A DNA stretch of 30,404 nucleotides from CANNDT01 sp945876205 (GTDB lineage Bacteria; Acidobacteriota; Vicinamibacteria; Vicinamibacterales; UBA2999), in assembly GCA_947503365.1 (NCBI GenBank), contig CANNDT010000053.1:1-30404 (forward strand), in the 5' to 3' direction. The notes under the pieces were generated by a model. That model ran no database searches and was not told the origin of the DNA. It saw only the letters and a program-made list of their open reading frames with translations. This document shows, piece after piece, positions 15,435-24,435 of this stretch; positions within the stretch are counted from its first letter, which is position 1, and the number at the start of each line of letters is the position of its first letter. The position numbers and the translations under genes are program-made.

Positions 15435-18389
15435 TTAGTGGCCCGGCCTGATTTCCTGCGTGAAGCCCAGGGAGTTCAGGTCGCGGAACACCGGTGTCAG
15501 CGGCGGCAGCAGCGCCGGGTCGAGGAAGTCGGTGTCGAAGTTGAAGACGCGGGTCGGCGCGCCGTACACCGTGGAGCAGCACTTGTAGACACCAACTGCC
15601 TGCCGGTTGTAATAGAAGGTCGCGATCGAACCCCTGTAGTTGACCGTGCCTCCCGTCTCGAGCATGCGGAGGAAGTTGTGCGCGCCGCCGTCGGTGCCGA
15701 AGTCGCTGGCCGTACCGGACGGCTGAGGGAACGGCGCGTTCTTGCCCGCGATGATCGCGACCCGGTAGTACGACTGCGTCGAGCGAACCCGGTTCCCTGG
15801 GGTATACGGAGAGGAGAACGACACCGCGTCGCTCCAGTTGCCCGAGAGCAACGTCACGCCGTCAGCAATGATCGACGTCGCTACGTGCGGGTCGCCGAAG
15901 CCCGCCGCGTTGGCGTTGAAGTCGCCCTGGACGTAGACGGGATTCTCGGTCGCGAAGGTGAGCCCGGGCGCCACGATGTTTCCGAGGCCGCCGTTAATCA
16001 ACTTGAGCGCACGCCGGAACAGGTATGCCCGATTGGATTGTGCTTGTCCGGGCCGCATGATGGAGGTCGGACGAATGTTCGCCACGTTGTCGAACGGAGC
16101 TGTCGATCCCGCCGGAACGGTGTTGGCCGCTCCGCCGAAGCTTGGAAACTGACCGTAGGTCTCGAGCGTTCCGGTCGCGTTGACGTCTTCGCCGCTGTCG
16201 AGCACCGCATTGGGGACACCCGCGCTGGCCGGATTGACGACGTCTTCGAAGCCGTACTCGCCGGTCTCGCGGCTCAACAGATCGCGATTGTTCCGTCGGT
16301 CGGAAAAATAGACGGAATAGCCGTTGTTGCTGAGCGCATTCGCGCCGCTCGCGCCAATCTGACCACGGAACCAGCGGCTCAGATTCGCGACGTCGATCGC
16401 CACGTAATGCATCACGCCGCCCATGATCAGGTTGCCGGTTCCCGGATTCACGTCGCGTTGAAGTGCTTCACGCGTGTCAAAAAGGACGTTCGGCCAGTAG
16501 TCGGTCGGCTTCGTGCTGCCGGCATACGTGCATCCACCAGCCGCGGCCGCCGCGTTGTCGCGGAGCCTTTGCAGCCGGAGGACGGCGTTCGGCGTCGGAT
16601 CAGCGCACTGTCCGTTCGCATTACCCAGATTGGGGCCGCCGATTCCGAGATTCAGGATCTCCATCGTCACGTCCTGCCACGTGCCGTTGGTGGCCTGCAT
16701 CTCGATCTTGATGACGCCGCCGATCAGGCCGGTGCCGGCCGGCGTCAGCGCCTCGGTGCTCACCTGGTGGTTGTTGTTGACGGCGGCAGGAACGTTCGAG
16801 CAACTCAGGAGCTGCGTTGCCGTGTTGCCAAGGCACGTGATGAGGGTTGCGGTGAAGCCTTCAGCACCCACCGCGTCTCTGACCCAGAAGGTGTTGTGAA
16901 CGAATGGTGCCGTGCTGTTATTCGACACGGTCAACGTTCCCAGCACGCCGTTGTTCCCGCTGTTAAATGCTCCCACCGCCTGTGTCGTGACGATCTGGTT
17001 ATCCACCGTTGCGGACACCGAGGTCCCGGCTGGCACGTCCAACACGGGCGGCGCGGGGTTGTTCAGACAACCCGTAAAGGTATTGCCAGCGGTTCCGCGG
17101 CCGGCGCAGGTCACGGTGTAGTCCGTTCCGGCGACGGTCATGTTCAGCGGCGGGGGCGTGAAATAGGCCCCGAGTGCGCCCGCGGCAAATGACAGATCGA
17201 CGGTTCCCGCGCCGGGATCCGCGTTCAATGTCGCGGTGTTCAATCCTGGCGATCGGGCGACGGGGGGATGCGCCGCATCGATCGGTCCATAGCCCGCCGG
17301 CAGGTTCGTATTCCAGTCTTCAAGCGGCACCGGCGCAGTCGCGGTCACGCTCGGAAGGTTGGTGATGTCAGCCGCGACATCGGACAGGAGGATACGAAGA
17401 CTGACCTTGCTGAAGAACCGCTCGCCGAAGAGCACGTCATTGGTGACGTCCTCATTGGCGACCGGGCGTCTCACCAGATCCGTATTGGCGCCGCCGCTCG
17501 TCAGCAGGGGCAAGTTGAGCACCTTCGCGCCGGTCTTTCCCGTGCGGATGTAGCTGTTGTAGGTGCTCAGCGAGATCGTCGGCCACGAGGCGTTCGCCGC
17601 ACTCCCCACACCGCCCGCGAGGCTCCCTTCGGTGGCGGTGAGGTTCCGGAACGTTCCGGGCGCCGTCGCCACCCTCACGGTACCCTCGTGGTTGCTCACC
17701 GGGATGTTGACGCCGTTGACCAGTTGGTTGCGAATGAGCTCGTTGACGGCGGTCACCTTCTCGGGCAGCGTCAGCGTCGTGCCGTCGCCCTGCGCGAGGA
17801 ACAGGTTGCCATTGGTATGGACGCGGCCGCCGAAGTTGAAGTTGGGACCGGCGTGGAAGCTCAGGTCGACGTCCGAGAACATCCCGAACTGAAAGACCGG
17901 GATCGCCACGGTCTCCATGCTGCGCTTGAGATGGGCTTCTCCGCCGTCGACCGTCCGAACGCTCGAATTCAGCTCGTAGGTCTTCTTCAGCGCGATCAGG
18001 CCCTGGTAGGGCCCGGTCGTGATCTGTCCGGACGAAGAGCCGAGCAGCGTGACACCGTAGTGGCCCGTGCCGCTGGTCACGAACGTCACATCCGGAACCG
18101 CCGGCGGCGACGTCTCGAGCGCCGTGATCTGCGCGGCTGTCGGCGCGACGTTCACGAAGAAGAGATCGGCGAGCTCCGCCGTGAGCTTCTCGAGCCCCGA
18201 GTTGGCGCCATAAAACGCCTTCGCGCGGTCACGATCGATGTAACGGAACCGCTGATCGCTCATCACCGTGGTGGTCAGGCCGATCATCAGCGCCGACATC
18301 AGCATCATGATCATCATCGTGGTGAGAAGCGCGACGCCCCGGTCACTGTTGGCGTCGGCGCCGATGAATCGGTGACTGCGCATCTGCAT
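15435..18389 (-). CDS. Large PilX-like pilus assembly protein
   Basis: About 984 residues. A basic leader (MQMRSHRFIGADANSDRG) is followed by VALLTTMMIMMLMSALMIG, a PilX-type N-terminal helix, then DRAKAFYGANSGLEKLTAELADL, the standard following helix. The rest is a large, Asn/Gly/Thr-rich, presumably beta-structured extracytoplasmic region with FGGRVHTNGNLFLAQGD near residue 190. Two similar Cys-pair segments occur in the middle (CAGRGTAGNTFTGC and CLGNTATQLLSC). It would sit at the inner membrane or pilus tip and could be a tip adhesin, by analogy with large minor pilins; that role is inference. The ATG at 18389 is chosen from two close ATGs. It begins 8 nt after the PilW-like stop, so it is cotranscribed. 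Confidence 0.85.
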   Translation of the reverse strand: MQMRSHRFIGADANSDRGVALLTTMMIMMLMSALMIGLTTTVMSDQRFRYIDRDRAKAFYGANSGLEKLTAELADLFFVNVAPTAAQITALETSPPAVPDVTFVTSGTGHYGVTLLGSSSGQITTGPYQGLIALKKTYELNSSVRTVDGGEAHLKRSMETVAIPVFQFGMFSDVDLSFHAGPNFNFGGRVHTNGNLFLAQGDGTTLTLPEKVTAVNELIRNQLVNGVNIPVSNHEGTVRVATAPGTFRNLTATEGSLAGGVGSAANASWPTISLSTYNSYIRTGKTGAKVLNLPLLTSGGANTDLVRRPVANEDVTNDVLFGERFFSKVSLRILLSDVAADITNLPSVTATAPVPLEDWNTNLPAGYGPIDAAHPPVARSPGLNTATLNADPGAGTVDLSFAAGALGAYFTPPPLNMTVAGTDYTVTCAGRGTAGNTFTGCLNNPAPPVLDVPAGTSVSATVDNQIVTTQAVGAFNSGNNGVLGTLTVSNNSTAPFVHNTFWVRDAVGAEGFTATLITCLGNTATQLLSCSNVPAAVNNNHQVSTEALTPAGTGLIGGVIKIEMQATNGTWQDVTMEILNLGIGGPNLGNANGQCADPTPNAVLRLQRLRDNAAAAAGGCTYAGSTKPTDYWPNVLFDTREALQRDVNPGTGNLIMGGVMHYVAIDVANLSRWFRGQIGASGANALSNNGYSVYFSDRRNNRDLLSRETGEYGFEDVVNPASAGVPNAVLDSGEDVNATGTLETYGQFPSFGGAANTVPAGSTAPFDNVANIRPTSIMRPGQAQSNRAYLFRRALKLINGGLGNIVAPGLTFATENPVYVQGDFNANAAGFGDPHVATSIIADGVTLLSGNWSDAVSFSSPYTPGNRVRSTQSYYRVAIIAGKNAPFPQPSGTASDFGTDGGAHNFLRMLETGGTVNYRGSIATFYYNRQAVGVYKCCSTVYGAPTRVFNFDTDFLDPALLPPLTPVFRDLNSLGFTQEIRPGH

Positions 18390-18396
18390 ATGCAAG

Positions 18397-19470
18397 CTAC
18401 TTGTATCGATCAACGTACGCGAGATTGCGAACGCTGACGACGGTCGAGACGTGGTTGCGGAGATAGTCGTTCGAATTTTTCGACTTGGTCTCGGAGCGCA
18501 CACCGACGTGCACGTTGACTTTTCGGATCTGACTCGCGGAGAACGTGTTTCCGCCGCTCGTGAACGGCAAGTCGTTGACGTTCACCGGATTGACGACGCC
18601 GTCGACCAGGTCGTAGTTGAGATCGAGGTCCTCGACGATGCCGGCAAGGGCAGTGGCCGGATACATGTTCAGGGCCCGCATCAGGCGTGGAACGCCGGCG
18701 TCCTGGGCCACCCAGTAGGAATACATGTAGACGCGCCTGACAGTCATCGCCGAGCCGAGAATCTGCGTAATCGAACCGGCCGTGGCGCTGCGCTGATTGA
18801 AGTTGAACGGATCGCCCGCCTCGAAATAGACGTTCGACGTATCGACCTTCGTCACCGTCTGGATGGTCGACCCCGTGGCGTTGAGGAAGTAGATCAGATC
18901 GCCGACTTTGATCGCCGCGATCTCCTCGGCCGAATCGCCCTGCAGCCACGCCGTGTTCGTGCCGACGCTGAACGCGTCACCCGTCACCGTCAGCTTGGGC
19001 ACGGCACCCGCGGTGGTCGATGTATTCACGGTCAGCGACGACAGAAATGGGTCGTCCATCAGGATGGTGACGATGTCCGTGGTACGGCCATCCACCGTCG
19101 GTCCTTTTGCGGAGCCGGTGACGATGGACGACAGCGAGGTCGCGGTCGTGTTGTCGAACAAATACGCCTGATTCGGCGGACTGGGCCGGTGGATGGCGGA
19201 GGCGGCGTTCCCTGACGGAATCGAGATCCCGCCGATCGGCAGGTTTCGTCCGGCCTGCATCAGATCGCGCGTCAGGATGTTGGTACCGGCCCGCAGATTC
19301 TGGCTCGAATCCGCCTGATTGAGCACGGACTCGTTCAACTGCAGCGCGTTGTCGAAGGTGGAAAACGCAACGCCCATGATGACCGTGGTGACAAGGGCCG
19401 CGATCATCAGCTCGATGAGCGTGAAGCCGGCTTCGGATCGGACCGTGCGGATGGCTGTCATGTGCCTCAC
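18397..19470 (-). CDS. PilW-like minor prepilin
   Basis: A 357-residue prepilin. Leader MRHMTAIRTVRSEAG is followed by FTLIELMIAALVTTVIMGVAF, with a canonical Gly(-1), Phe(+1) and Glu5. Then comes NLRAGTNILTRDLMQAGRNLP, a helix typical of PilW, and a long beta-rich domain with several Asp-rich loops. The start is a GTG at 19470 overlapping the previous stop (GTGA); the ATG at 19461 is an alternative. It is about twice the length of its paralogue at 14290-14868 and has kept the complete leader. Confidence 0.9.
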   Translation of the reverse strand: MRHMTAIRTVRSEAGFTLIELMIAALVTTVIMGVAFSTFDNALQLNESVLNQADSSQNLRAGTNILTRDLMQAGRNLPIGGISIPSGNAASAIHRPSPPNQAYLFDNTTATSLSSIVTGSAKGPTVDGRTTDIVTILMDDPFLSSLTVNTSTTAGAVPKLTVTGDAFSVGTNTAWLQGDSAEEIAAIKVGDLIYFLNATGSTIQTVTKVDTSNVYFEAGDPFNFNQRSATAGSITQILGSAMTVRRVYMYSYWVAQDAGVPRLMRALNMYPATALAGIVEDLDLNYDLVDGVVNPVNVNDLPFTSGGNTFSASQIRKVNVHVGVRSETKSKNSNDYLRNHVSTVVSVRNLAYVDRYK

Positions 19471-20000
19471 GCGAATGCCGAGATATACGCGGTGATGGAA
19501 TAGGTACGCCGCACCGTGCCCACGGGATAGGTCACCGTGACCGTGATCACCCGCAGAGAGGTCGAGCCGGTCACGTCGGCGATCGCGATCTGCCGGGTGA
19601 AGGACGCGAGCGAGTCGGTCTTGTCGTCGGCCGTGTCGAGCTGCTGGTCCACACCCGGCAGCTTGACGGTTTCGACGATCTCGCCCGAATCGCCCGTCAG
19701 GACAATGCCGTCGCTGCCGGCCGTCTTCAACGGCAGCTCGCCGTCCAGGAAGATGCCACCCAGCGATACGTTTCGCAGTTGCGCCCAGGTGATGGTGTGG
19801 GCGTCGCGGGCGGCAAAGACGCTCTCGATCGCCTCACCGGCCTTCTGCGTGGCAACGAGCTCGTTGGGCGCGCTGGCCGCGCTCTGCATGCCGTAGAGAA
19901 ACACCGATGCCATGCCGATGGCGCCGATCGTGAGCACGAGCATGGCGATCATCGTCTCGATGAGCGACAGGCCCTGCTGGGAGTGAATCTCGGTCCGCAT
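19467..20000 (-). CDS. PilV-like minor prepilin
   Basis: A 177-residue prepilin. Leader MRTEIHSQQG precedes LSLIETMIAMLVLTIGAIG, with Glu5. Further on come NELVATQKAGEAIESVFAARD and a C-terminal beta domain ending in RVITVTVTYPVGTVRRTYSITAYIS. The ATG at 20000 lies 2 nt after the FimT-like stop (TAGACATG) and gives a usual leader length. In-frame GTG/ATG codons at 20033 and 20018 would make it longer but reach into the previous gene. It overlaps the PilW-like gene by 4 bp. Confidence 0.88.
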   Translation of the reverse strand: MRTEIHSQQGLSLIETMIAMLVLTIGAIGMASVFLYGMQSAASAPNELVATQKAGEAIESVFAARDAHTITWAQLRNVSLGGIFLDGELPLKTAGSDGIVLTGDSGEIVETVKLPGVDQQLDTADDKTDSLASFTRQIAIADVTGSTSLRVITVTVTYPVGTVRRTYSITAYISAFA

Positions 20001-20002
20001 GT

Positions 20003-20572
20003 CTACCCCCGCCTCCATCCAGCGCCGACCCACTTGTAGCCGCGCACACGGCCGGTCGAGCCCTGCACGGTCACCGCGCGATAGGAAAGGTCCTGATTGG
20101 GGATGGCCAGGAATACCGTGCCGTTGACCGGCGCTCCGTTGGTATCGACGAGCGAACCCTCGCTATTGAATCTGACCGCGGTTGCCGAGCCGAAGCTCGT
20201 CGCGCTCGCCTTGCCGAACGCATCAGGCGTATCGGCAATCGCAGAAATGAGCTCATACCGCACGCCCGATTCAAACATGACGTCACGCAGCGTCGTCGTC
20301 TGTCCCGCGGCGAGTTCGATCCGGACGATCTGAATCCGATTGACCCCGACGAAATTGACCTGCATCCACCGGCGCTGCGCAATCGCCATCTCGCGCGCCG
20401 TGTTCAGCTCCCCCATCACCGATCGCATCGCGCCATCGCCCAGCATCCCGGGACGGACCGAACCAACCTGAAACATCGCCATCGCGCTCATGATGCCGAT
20501 GATGCAGACCACCAGCATCATCTCGATGAGCGTGAAGCCGCTCACCGACGCGATTCTGGTTCTATTGCGCAT
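20003..20572 (-). CDS. FimT/GspH-like minor prepilin
   Basis: A 189-residue prepilin. Leader MRNRTRIASVSG is followed by FTLIEMMLVVCIIGIMSAMA with Glu5. Then MRSVMGELNTAREMAIAQRRWM matches the second helix of GspH/FimT proteins, and a beta-rich C-terminal domain ends in GSTGRVRGYKWVGAGWRRG. The ATG at 20572 is chosen because it gives a normal short basic leader; an ATG at 20605 would add 11 mostly hydrophobic residues. A TACAAT box at 20637-20642 (minus strand) could serve as a -10 element, but the -35 is weak. It heads the minor pilin run. Confidence 0.88.
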   Translation of the reverse strand: MRNRTRIASVSGFTLIEMMLVVCIIGIMSAMAMFQVGSVRPGMLGDGAMRSVMGELNTAREMAIAQRRWMQVNFVGVNRIQIVRIELAAGQTTTLRDVMFESGVRYELISAIADTPDAFGKASATSFGSATAVRFNSEGSLVDTNGAPVNGTVFLAIPNQDLSYRAVTVQGSTGRVRGYKWVGAGWRRG

Positions 20573-20730
20573 GACGCTGACCGTGAGGGGCAATACTCGG
20601 ACCATTCCAGCCTGAACGCTTAAGTGGCGCTATCTGATTGTACAGGCAAGGTTTATTGAAATGACGACCCCGTTGTCGACTGGCAGTGCCTCAAATCCGT
20701 GCTCGGATCTACCGGTTTCGTAATCGCCCA

Positions 20731-21981
20731 TCAGTGTCCGGTCAGCGGGAACGTCACGTCGAATCGGGCACCTCCCAGAGAAGCAGAACCGGCCACAATG
20801 CGCCCGTTATGCGTCACAACCACCTTCTGGACGATGGCGAGACCGAGCCCGGTGCCCTGGGCCTTGGTCGTGAAGAACGGGCGAAACACACGATCACGCA
20901 CCGAGGGGTCGATCCCCGGCCCGTTGTCGTCGACGAAGAACCGGCATACCCCTTCTTTCGGATCGACCCGGCCCTCCACCAGCACTGACGGCACCCGCCC
21001 GGGCTCGCACGCCTCGACGCCGTTGCGGATCAGGTTCACGACCATCTGGCGCAGGAGGACCTCGTCGCCGTCGATGGTCCCAAACTGGCCGCGGACGCTG
21101 ATCTGCGCTTGCGGCGCGTCGTGTGCGACGTCTTCGGCGGCGCTCTCCACCAGGGCGCCGAGATCGACCGGCAGCAAGGTGATCTGGTCGGGGCGGGCGA
21201 AATTGAGAAAGTTGGTGACGATGCGTCCAAGCGACTCCGTTTCCTGCCGCATCGCTTCGACGTACGGCCTGTAGGCCTCGGGAAGCGACTGGAGATCGAT
21301 CAGGCGTGAGTAGCCGTGAATGGTGGCCAACCCGTTCCGGAACTCGTGGGCGATGCCGGCCGTCAACTCGCCGAGCCGCGCGAGTGTTTCCTTGAGCCGC
21401 AGTTGCTCTTCCAGCTCCACGACATTGGTCAGATCGGCAAACAGGCAGATGACTCCGCTACTCTGTTCAATCGCGCCGAGCGGCGACACCGTCACGCCGT
21501 AGTGGGACGAGCGGCCGGTGCCGGGCACCTGCACCGCGCGCCGCACGATGGCGGTCTTGGTCGTCAGGCATTCGGTGAGCACGTCCACCAGCGGCGGCGC
21601 GGCGGCCAGCAGCGTCCGGTAATCGGTTCCGACGACGTCGCCGCTGATGCCGAGCAGCCGTCGTCCCGCCGGGTTGAGGATTTCAACGCGGCCGGTTCGA
21701 TCCACGACGAGCAGGCCCGCGGTGAGACTCTCGACGATCTGCCCGCTCAACTGCTCGGATGCGACGGCGCGCGCGCTCATCGCCTGCTCCTGGGCCCGGA
21801 GCCGTCCGACGGCGTCCTGCAGCGCGGACGACAGAAGGGCCGTGTCGGAGCCTGTCGGGGTCAGATGCCGCCTGGCGTTCTTCGCAGCCGCCGCGAACCG
21901 CAGCACCGCGAAGCTGAGCACGCCGACCAGCATCGCGACGACCGCTGTCAGGCCAAGCAACGCGAGGCCGTACTGATTCAT
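20731..21981 (-). CDS. Membrane-anchored PAS histidine kinase (NtrB/PilS-like)
   Basis: A 416-residue sensor with one N-terminal membrane helix (about 5-30) and a PAS domain (about 80-185, with LTAGLLVVDRTGRVEILNPAGRRLLG). The HisKA domain has His212 in GIAHEFRNGL. The HATPase contains the N box LIRNGVEACEPG, DDNGPGID and FTTKAQGTGLGLAIV. All catalytic boxes are present, so it should autophosphorylate. It has no adjacent response regulator. The nearest unpaired sigma54 regulator is at 11800-13242, beyond the pilin genes. The ATG overlaps the prepilin peptidase stop (ATGA), placing it in the same operon as the peptidase. Confidence 0.93.
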   Translation of the reverse strand: MNQYGLALLGLTAVVAMLVGVLSFAVLRFAAAAKNARRHLTPTGSDTALLSSALQDAVGRLRAQEQAMSARAVASEQLSGQIVESLTAGLLVVDRTGRVEILNPAGRRLLGISGDVVGTDYRTLLAAAPPLVDVLTECLTTKTAIVRRAVQVPGTGRSSHYGVTVSPLGAIEQSSGVICLFADLTNVVELEEQLRLKETLARLGELTAGIAHEFRNGLATIHGYSRLIDLQSLPEAYRPYVEAMRQETESLGRIVTNFLNFARPDQITLLPVDLGALVESAAEDVAHDAPQAQISVRGQFGTIDGDEVLLRQMVVNLIRNGVEACEPGRVPSVLVEGRVDPKEGVCRFFVDDNGPGIDPSVRDRVFRPFFTTKAQGTGLGLAIVQKVVVTHNGRIVAGSASLGGARFDVTFPLTGH

Positions 21982-22748
21982 TGGTAGAGGGTCAGGTACC
22001 AGTCGAGGAAGGAATTTCCGGCCACCGCCGCGACGAGCGCGCCGACGGCGAGGAATGTCCCGAACGGCAGCGCCGCCTTCATGTCGCCGCGGCGGGAGAC
22101 CAGCAGGCCGATGCCGACCGCCGACCCCGCGAATGACGCCAGCACCAGCGTGACGAGCATCAGCGGCCAGCCAAGAAACGCGCCGATCATCGCCAGCATC
22201 TTCACGTCGCCCATGCCCAGCCCCTCGTACCCTCGCGTGCGGTAGTAGGCCTCCCCGATCGCAAACAGCACGCCTCCTCCAGCGATCAGCCCGATGAGCG
22301 ATGCACGCCATCCCGGTGGGAGGAAACAGCTGAGGACGAACCCGATGACGATGCCCGGGAGCGTAATCACGTTCGGGAGGATGCGGTGATGCAGGTCGAT
22401 CACGAACAGCACGATCATCGCGCAGGCGAACAGGAGTCTCGCGGCGAGGAGCGGCGTCCATCCATAGATGAAGAATGCGCTGACGAAGATCGCGCCGGTG
22501 ATCGCTTCGACCAGCGGATACTGCACGCCGATCCATGTGCGGCACGTGCGGCATCGGCCGCGGAGCACGAGCCAGCTCACCAGCGGCAGGTTCTCGAACC
22601 ACGACAGCGACCGGTCACACGACGGGCAGTGCGACGCCGGAAACAGCAGCGATTCGTGCCTGGGGAGTCGGTAGATGCAGACGTTGAGGAAGCTGCCAAC
22701 GGAGAGCCCCATCGCCAGCAGGAACAGAACGATGACGGTGTTCATCAT
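21978..22748 (-). CDS. pilD: Prepilin peptidase / N-methyltransferase
   Basis: A 256-residue inner-membrane aspartyl protease that removes prepilin leaders and methylates the new N-terminus. The N-terminal region has LSVGSFLNVCIYRLPRHES, then two Cys pairs (CPSC and CRTC), the zinc-binding part of the methyltransferase domain. Catalytic Asp residues are in VIDLHHRILPN and GLGMGDVKML. All expected residues are present, so it is probably bifunctional and serves all the prepilins here. The ATG at 22748 overlaps the upstream stop; a longer frame upstream is an artefact of the TPR gene. It is the only peptidase of this type in the window. Confidence 0.96.
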   Translation of the reverse strand: MMNTVIVLFLLAMGLSVGSFLNVCIYRLPRHESLLFPASHCPSCDRSLSWFENLPLVSWLVLRGRCRTCRTWIGVQYPLVEAITGAIFVSAFFIYGWTPLLAARLLFACAMIVLFVIDLHHRILPNVITLPGIVIGFVLSCFLPPGWRASLIGLIAGGGVLFAIGEAYYRTRGYEGLGMGDVKMLAMIGAFLGWPLMLVTLVLASFAGSAVGIGLLVSRRGDMKAALPFGTFLAVGALVAAVAGNSFLDWYLTLYQ

Positions 22749-23629
22749 CCGCGCGGCTGCTCGGGTGTGGGAAGTGGATTGAGTGGCGACCGCTCGGACA
22801 GCGTGACGGTGCCCCGGGACGGATTGAGCTGATACTCGTGCCGCTCGGGATCGATCGGCAGGCCTTGCAGATAGCCGGCGCGAATCACGTCTCCCCAGGT
22901 GCGAGGCGGCGACCCCATTCGCTGCGCGTAGAGCCTGACCACGCCTTCGAGCGCGTCGATCTGATCCATCGCGTCGAGTTGCGACAGCCGGAAGCGCGCC
23001 TGCGTCCTGAGCCACGCCGCATCCGCCGAACCAAGTAACTCCTGCCAGAGCCGCCGCGAGCTCTCACGGTTACCGCCTTGCGCCAGCGTGACGGCTGCCA
23101 GCGGCGAGAGCCAGTTGGGAGCGCCCGGCATCGCGCCGGCACGCGTGAACCACTCGGCGGCCTGCACGTAGTCCTTCCGCCACCAGTAGTGGACGAAGCC
23201 GATGTCCTGCGCGAATTCCCATTTGCCCGGCTGCTGGCGCAGGCCCTTCTCGAGCAGCGCGATCGCCTGGTCCGGACGTCCGGCCCCGGCCGGATATTGC
23301 TCCGCCAGAAAGATCGCGCCGAACCTGTAGGCGATGTTGAACCGCGGGTCGAGGGACGTCGTCAGGTCAAGCAGCGGAAACAGCAGGTCGTACTGCTTGG
23401 ACTGTCCTGCCGACAGCTTCGTTTGCCCATAGTGCTGAACCGCGCGAATCCAGTAGACGTCGGCGACGAGCGAATCGTAGGAGAGCGCGGCGCGCTTCAA
23501 GAATTCCGGCGACCGCACATATAACAGGTGTTCGGTGCCGGGAGAGGCCAACGGCGCCTGTCGATCGCGTACGGCCTGCAGGCCGACGGCGGCCGTAAAC
23601 AGGATGCCCAGGGCCAATGCCGTCCTCAC
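22745..23629 (-). CDS. TPR-like membrane-anchored protein of unknown function
   Basis: A 294-residue protein with an N-terminal hydrophobic segment (ALALGILFTAAVGL). It then has TPR-like helical pairs, for example DQAIALLEKGLRQQPGKWEFAQDIGFVHYW given in two parts (about 120-150), and AAEWFTRAGAMPGAPNWLSPL. The C-terminus has TWGDVIRAGYLQGLPIDPERHEYQLNP, a motif-like ending. The role is unknown. Such proteins could hold the transporter and pilus machinery together, but this is a guess. The GTG start overlaps the permease stop (GTGA), and its own stop overlaps pilD (ATGA). Confidence 0.85.
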   Translation of the reverse strand: MRTALALGILFTAAVGLQAVRDRQAPLASPGTEHLLYVRSPEFLKRAALSYDSLVADVYWIRAVQHYGQTKLSAGQSKQYDLLFPLLDLTTSLDPRFNIAYRFGAIFLAEQYPAGAGRPDQAIALLEKGLRQQPGKWEFAQDIGFVHYWWRKDYVQAAEWFTRAGAMPGAPNWLSPLAAVTLAQGGNRESSRRLWQELLGSADAAWLRTQARFRLSQLDAMDQIDALEGVVRLYAQRMGSPPRTWGDVIRAGYLQGLPIDPERHEYQLNPSRGTVTLSERSPLNPLPTPEQPRG

Positions 23630-24432
23630 TTGAAATCCCTTCGTGAAAATATCGCGACGGCGCCGGTCAAGACGAGGGCCAGGTACACCATTCCGTAGAG
23701 GACCGACAACGCGATGTAGGACGCAGCGACGTGCTGACCCTGCACGACCTGCGCCTTGATGTCGAATGTGTCGAAATTGGGCAGCGCGTAGTAGAGGCCG
23801 CGCGCCAGCCAGGCGGCGGCTCTCGATTCGACCACGTTCTCGAAGTTACGAAGATCCGTGTTGAAGTGACCGATCACCCACAATCCGAGCGTCAGCACTG
23901 CGGACAGGAACGGGCCGGAGAAGGTCGAGAAGAAAAGCGCGATTCCCGTGACGAGCATCAGCTCGACGAGGATGAGCGCGATCGCCGACAGGAGCGCCGG
24001 ATCCATTGGCGGCGCCGGCCAGGCTCGACGAGCGAGCTCATCGACGCCCCACCCCTGGTACGCCAGCACCGCGTAAAACGCCGCTGTCATCACGGCGACG
24101 TTGACCAGCAATGTCAGCACCAGCCCGACGTATTTCCCGAGAATGAATTCCCAGCGCCGAATGGGCTTCGTCAGCAGCCCATAGATGCTGCGGCGCTCGA
24201 CTTCCTTCCAGACGAGGCCAATCCCAATGAAGATGGCCATGAGGAGACCAAACGTCGCGATCGAGGCGAGGCCGAGGTCCTTGATGATCTTGAGGTCCTG
24301 TCCGGCGGTGAGCTGCGCCAGGAGGTACGACACCGCGATCAGCATCACCGCGAACGCGACGATGCTGTAGAGCACCTTGTCGCGCACTGATTCCCTGAAG
24401 ACGTTCACCGCGATGTGGCCAATTGCCCGCAT
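23626..24432 (-). CDS. ABC transporter permease (ABC-2 type)
   Basis: A 268-residue membrane protein with six predicted hydrophobic segments. Its N-terminal part VFRESVRDKVLYSIVAFAV and GLVWKEVERRSIYGLLTKP are typical of ABC-2/NosY-like permeases. The latter, with IRRWEFILGKYVGL, is a common cytoplasmic region of these proteins. It forms the membrane half of an exporter with the ATPase immediately upstream. The substrate is not predictable. The ATG at 24432 follows the ATPase stop by 3 bp. Confidence 0.9.
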   Translation of the reverse strand: MRAIGHIAVNVFRESVRDKVLYSIVAFAVMLIAVSYLLAQLTAGQDLKIIKDLGLASIATFGLLMAIFIGIGLVWKEVERRSIYGLLTKPIRRWEFILGKYVGLVLTLLVNVAVMTAAFYAVLAYQGWGVDELARRAWPAPPMDPALLSAIALILVELMLVTGIALFFSTFSGPFLSAVLTLGLWVIGHFNTDLRNFENVVESRAAAWLARGLYYALPNFDTFDIKAQVVQGQHVAASYIALSVLYGMVYLALVLTGAVAIFSRRDFK

Positions 24433-24435
24433 CCC

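Noticed and set aside
15375..17192. A 605-codon plus-strand frame opposite the large PilX-like gene
   Set aside because: Antisense shadow. The minus frame has a pilin helix and its neighbours are coupled; this one has no domain or ribosome binding site.
17268..18437. A 389-codon plus-strand frame
   Set aside because: Antisense to the same gene, Arg/His-rich, no recognisable content.
21982..22602. N-terminal extension of the PAS kinase frame
   Set aside because: It lies entirely within pilD in another frame; the ATG at 21981 with ATGA coupling fits the kinase domain order.
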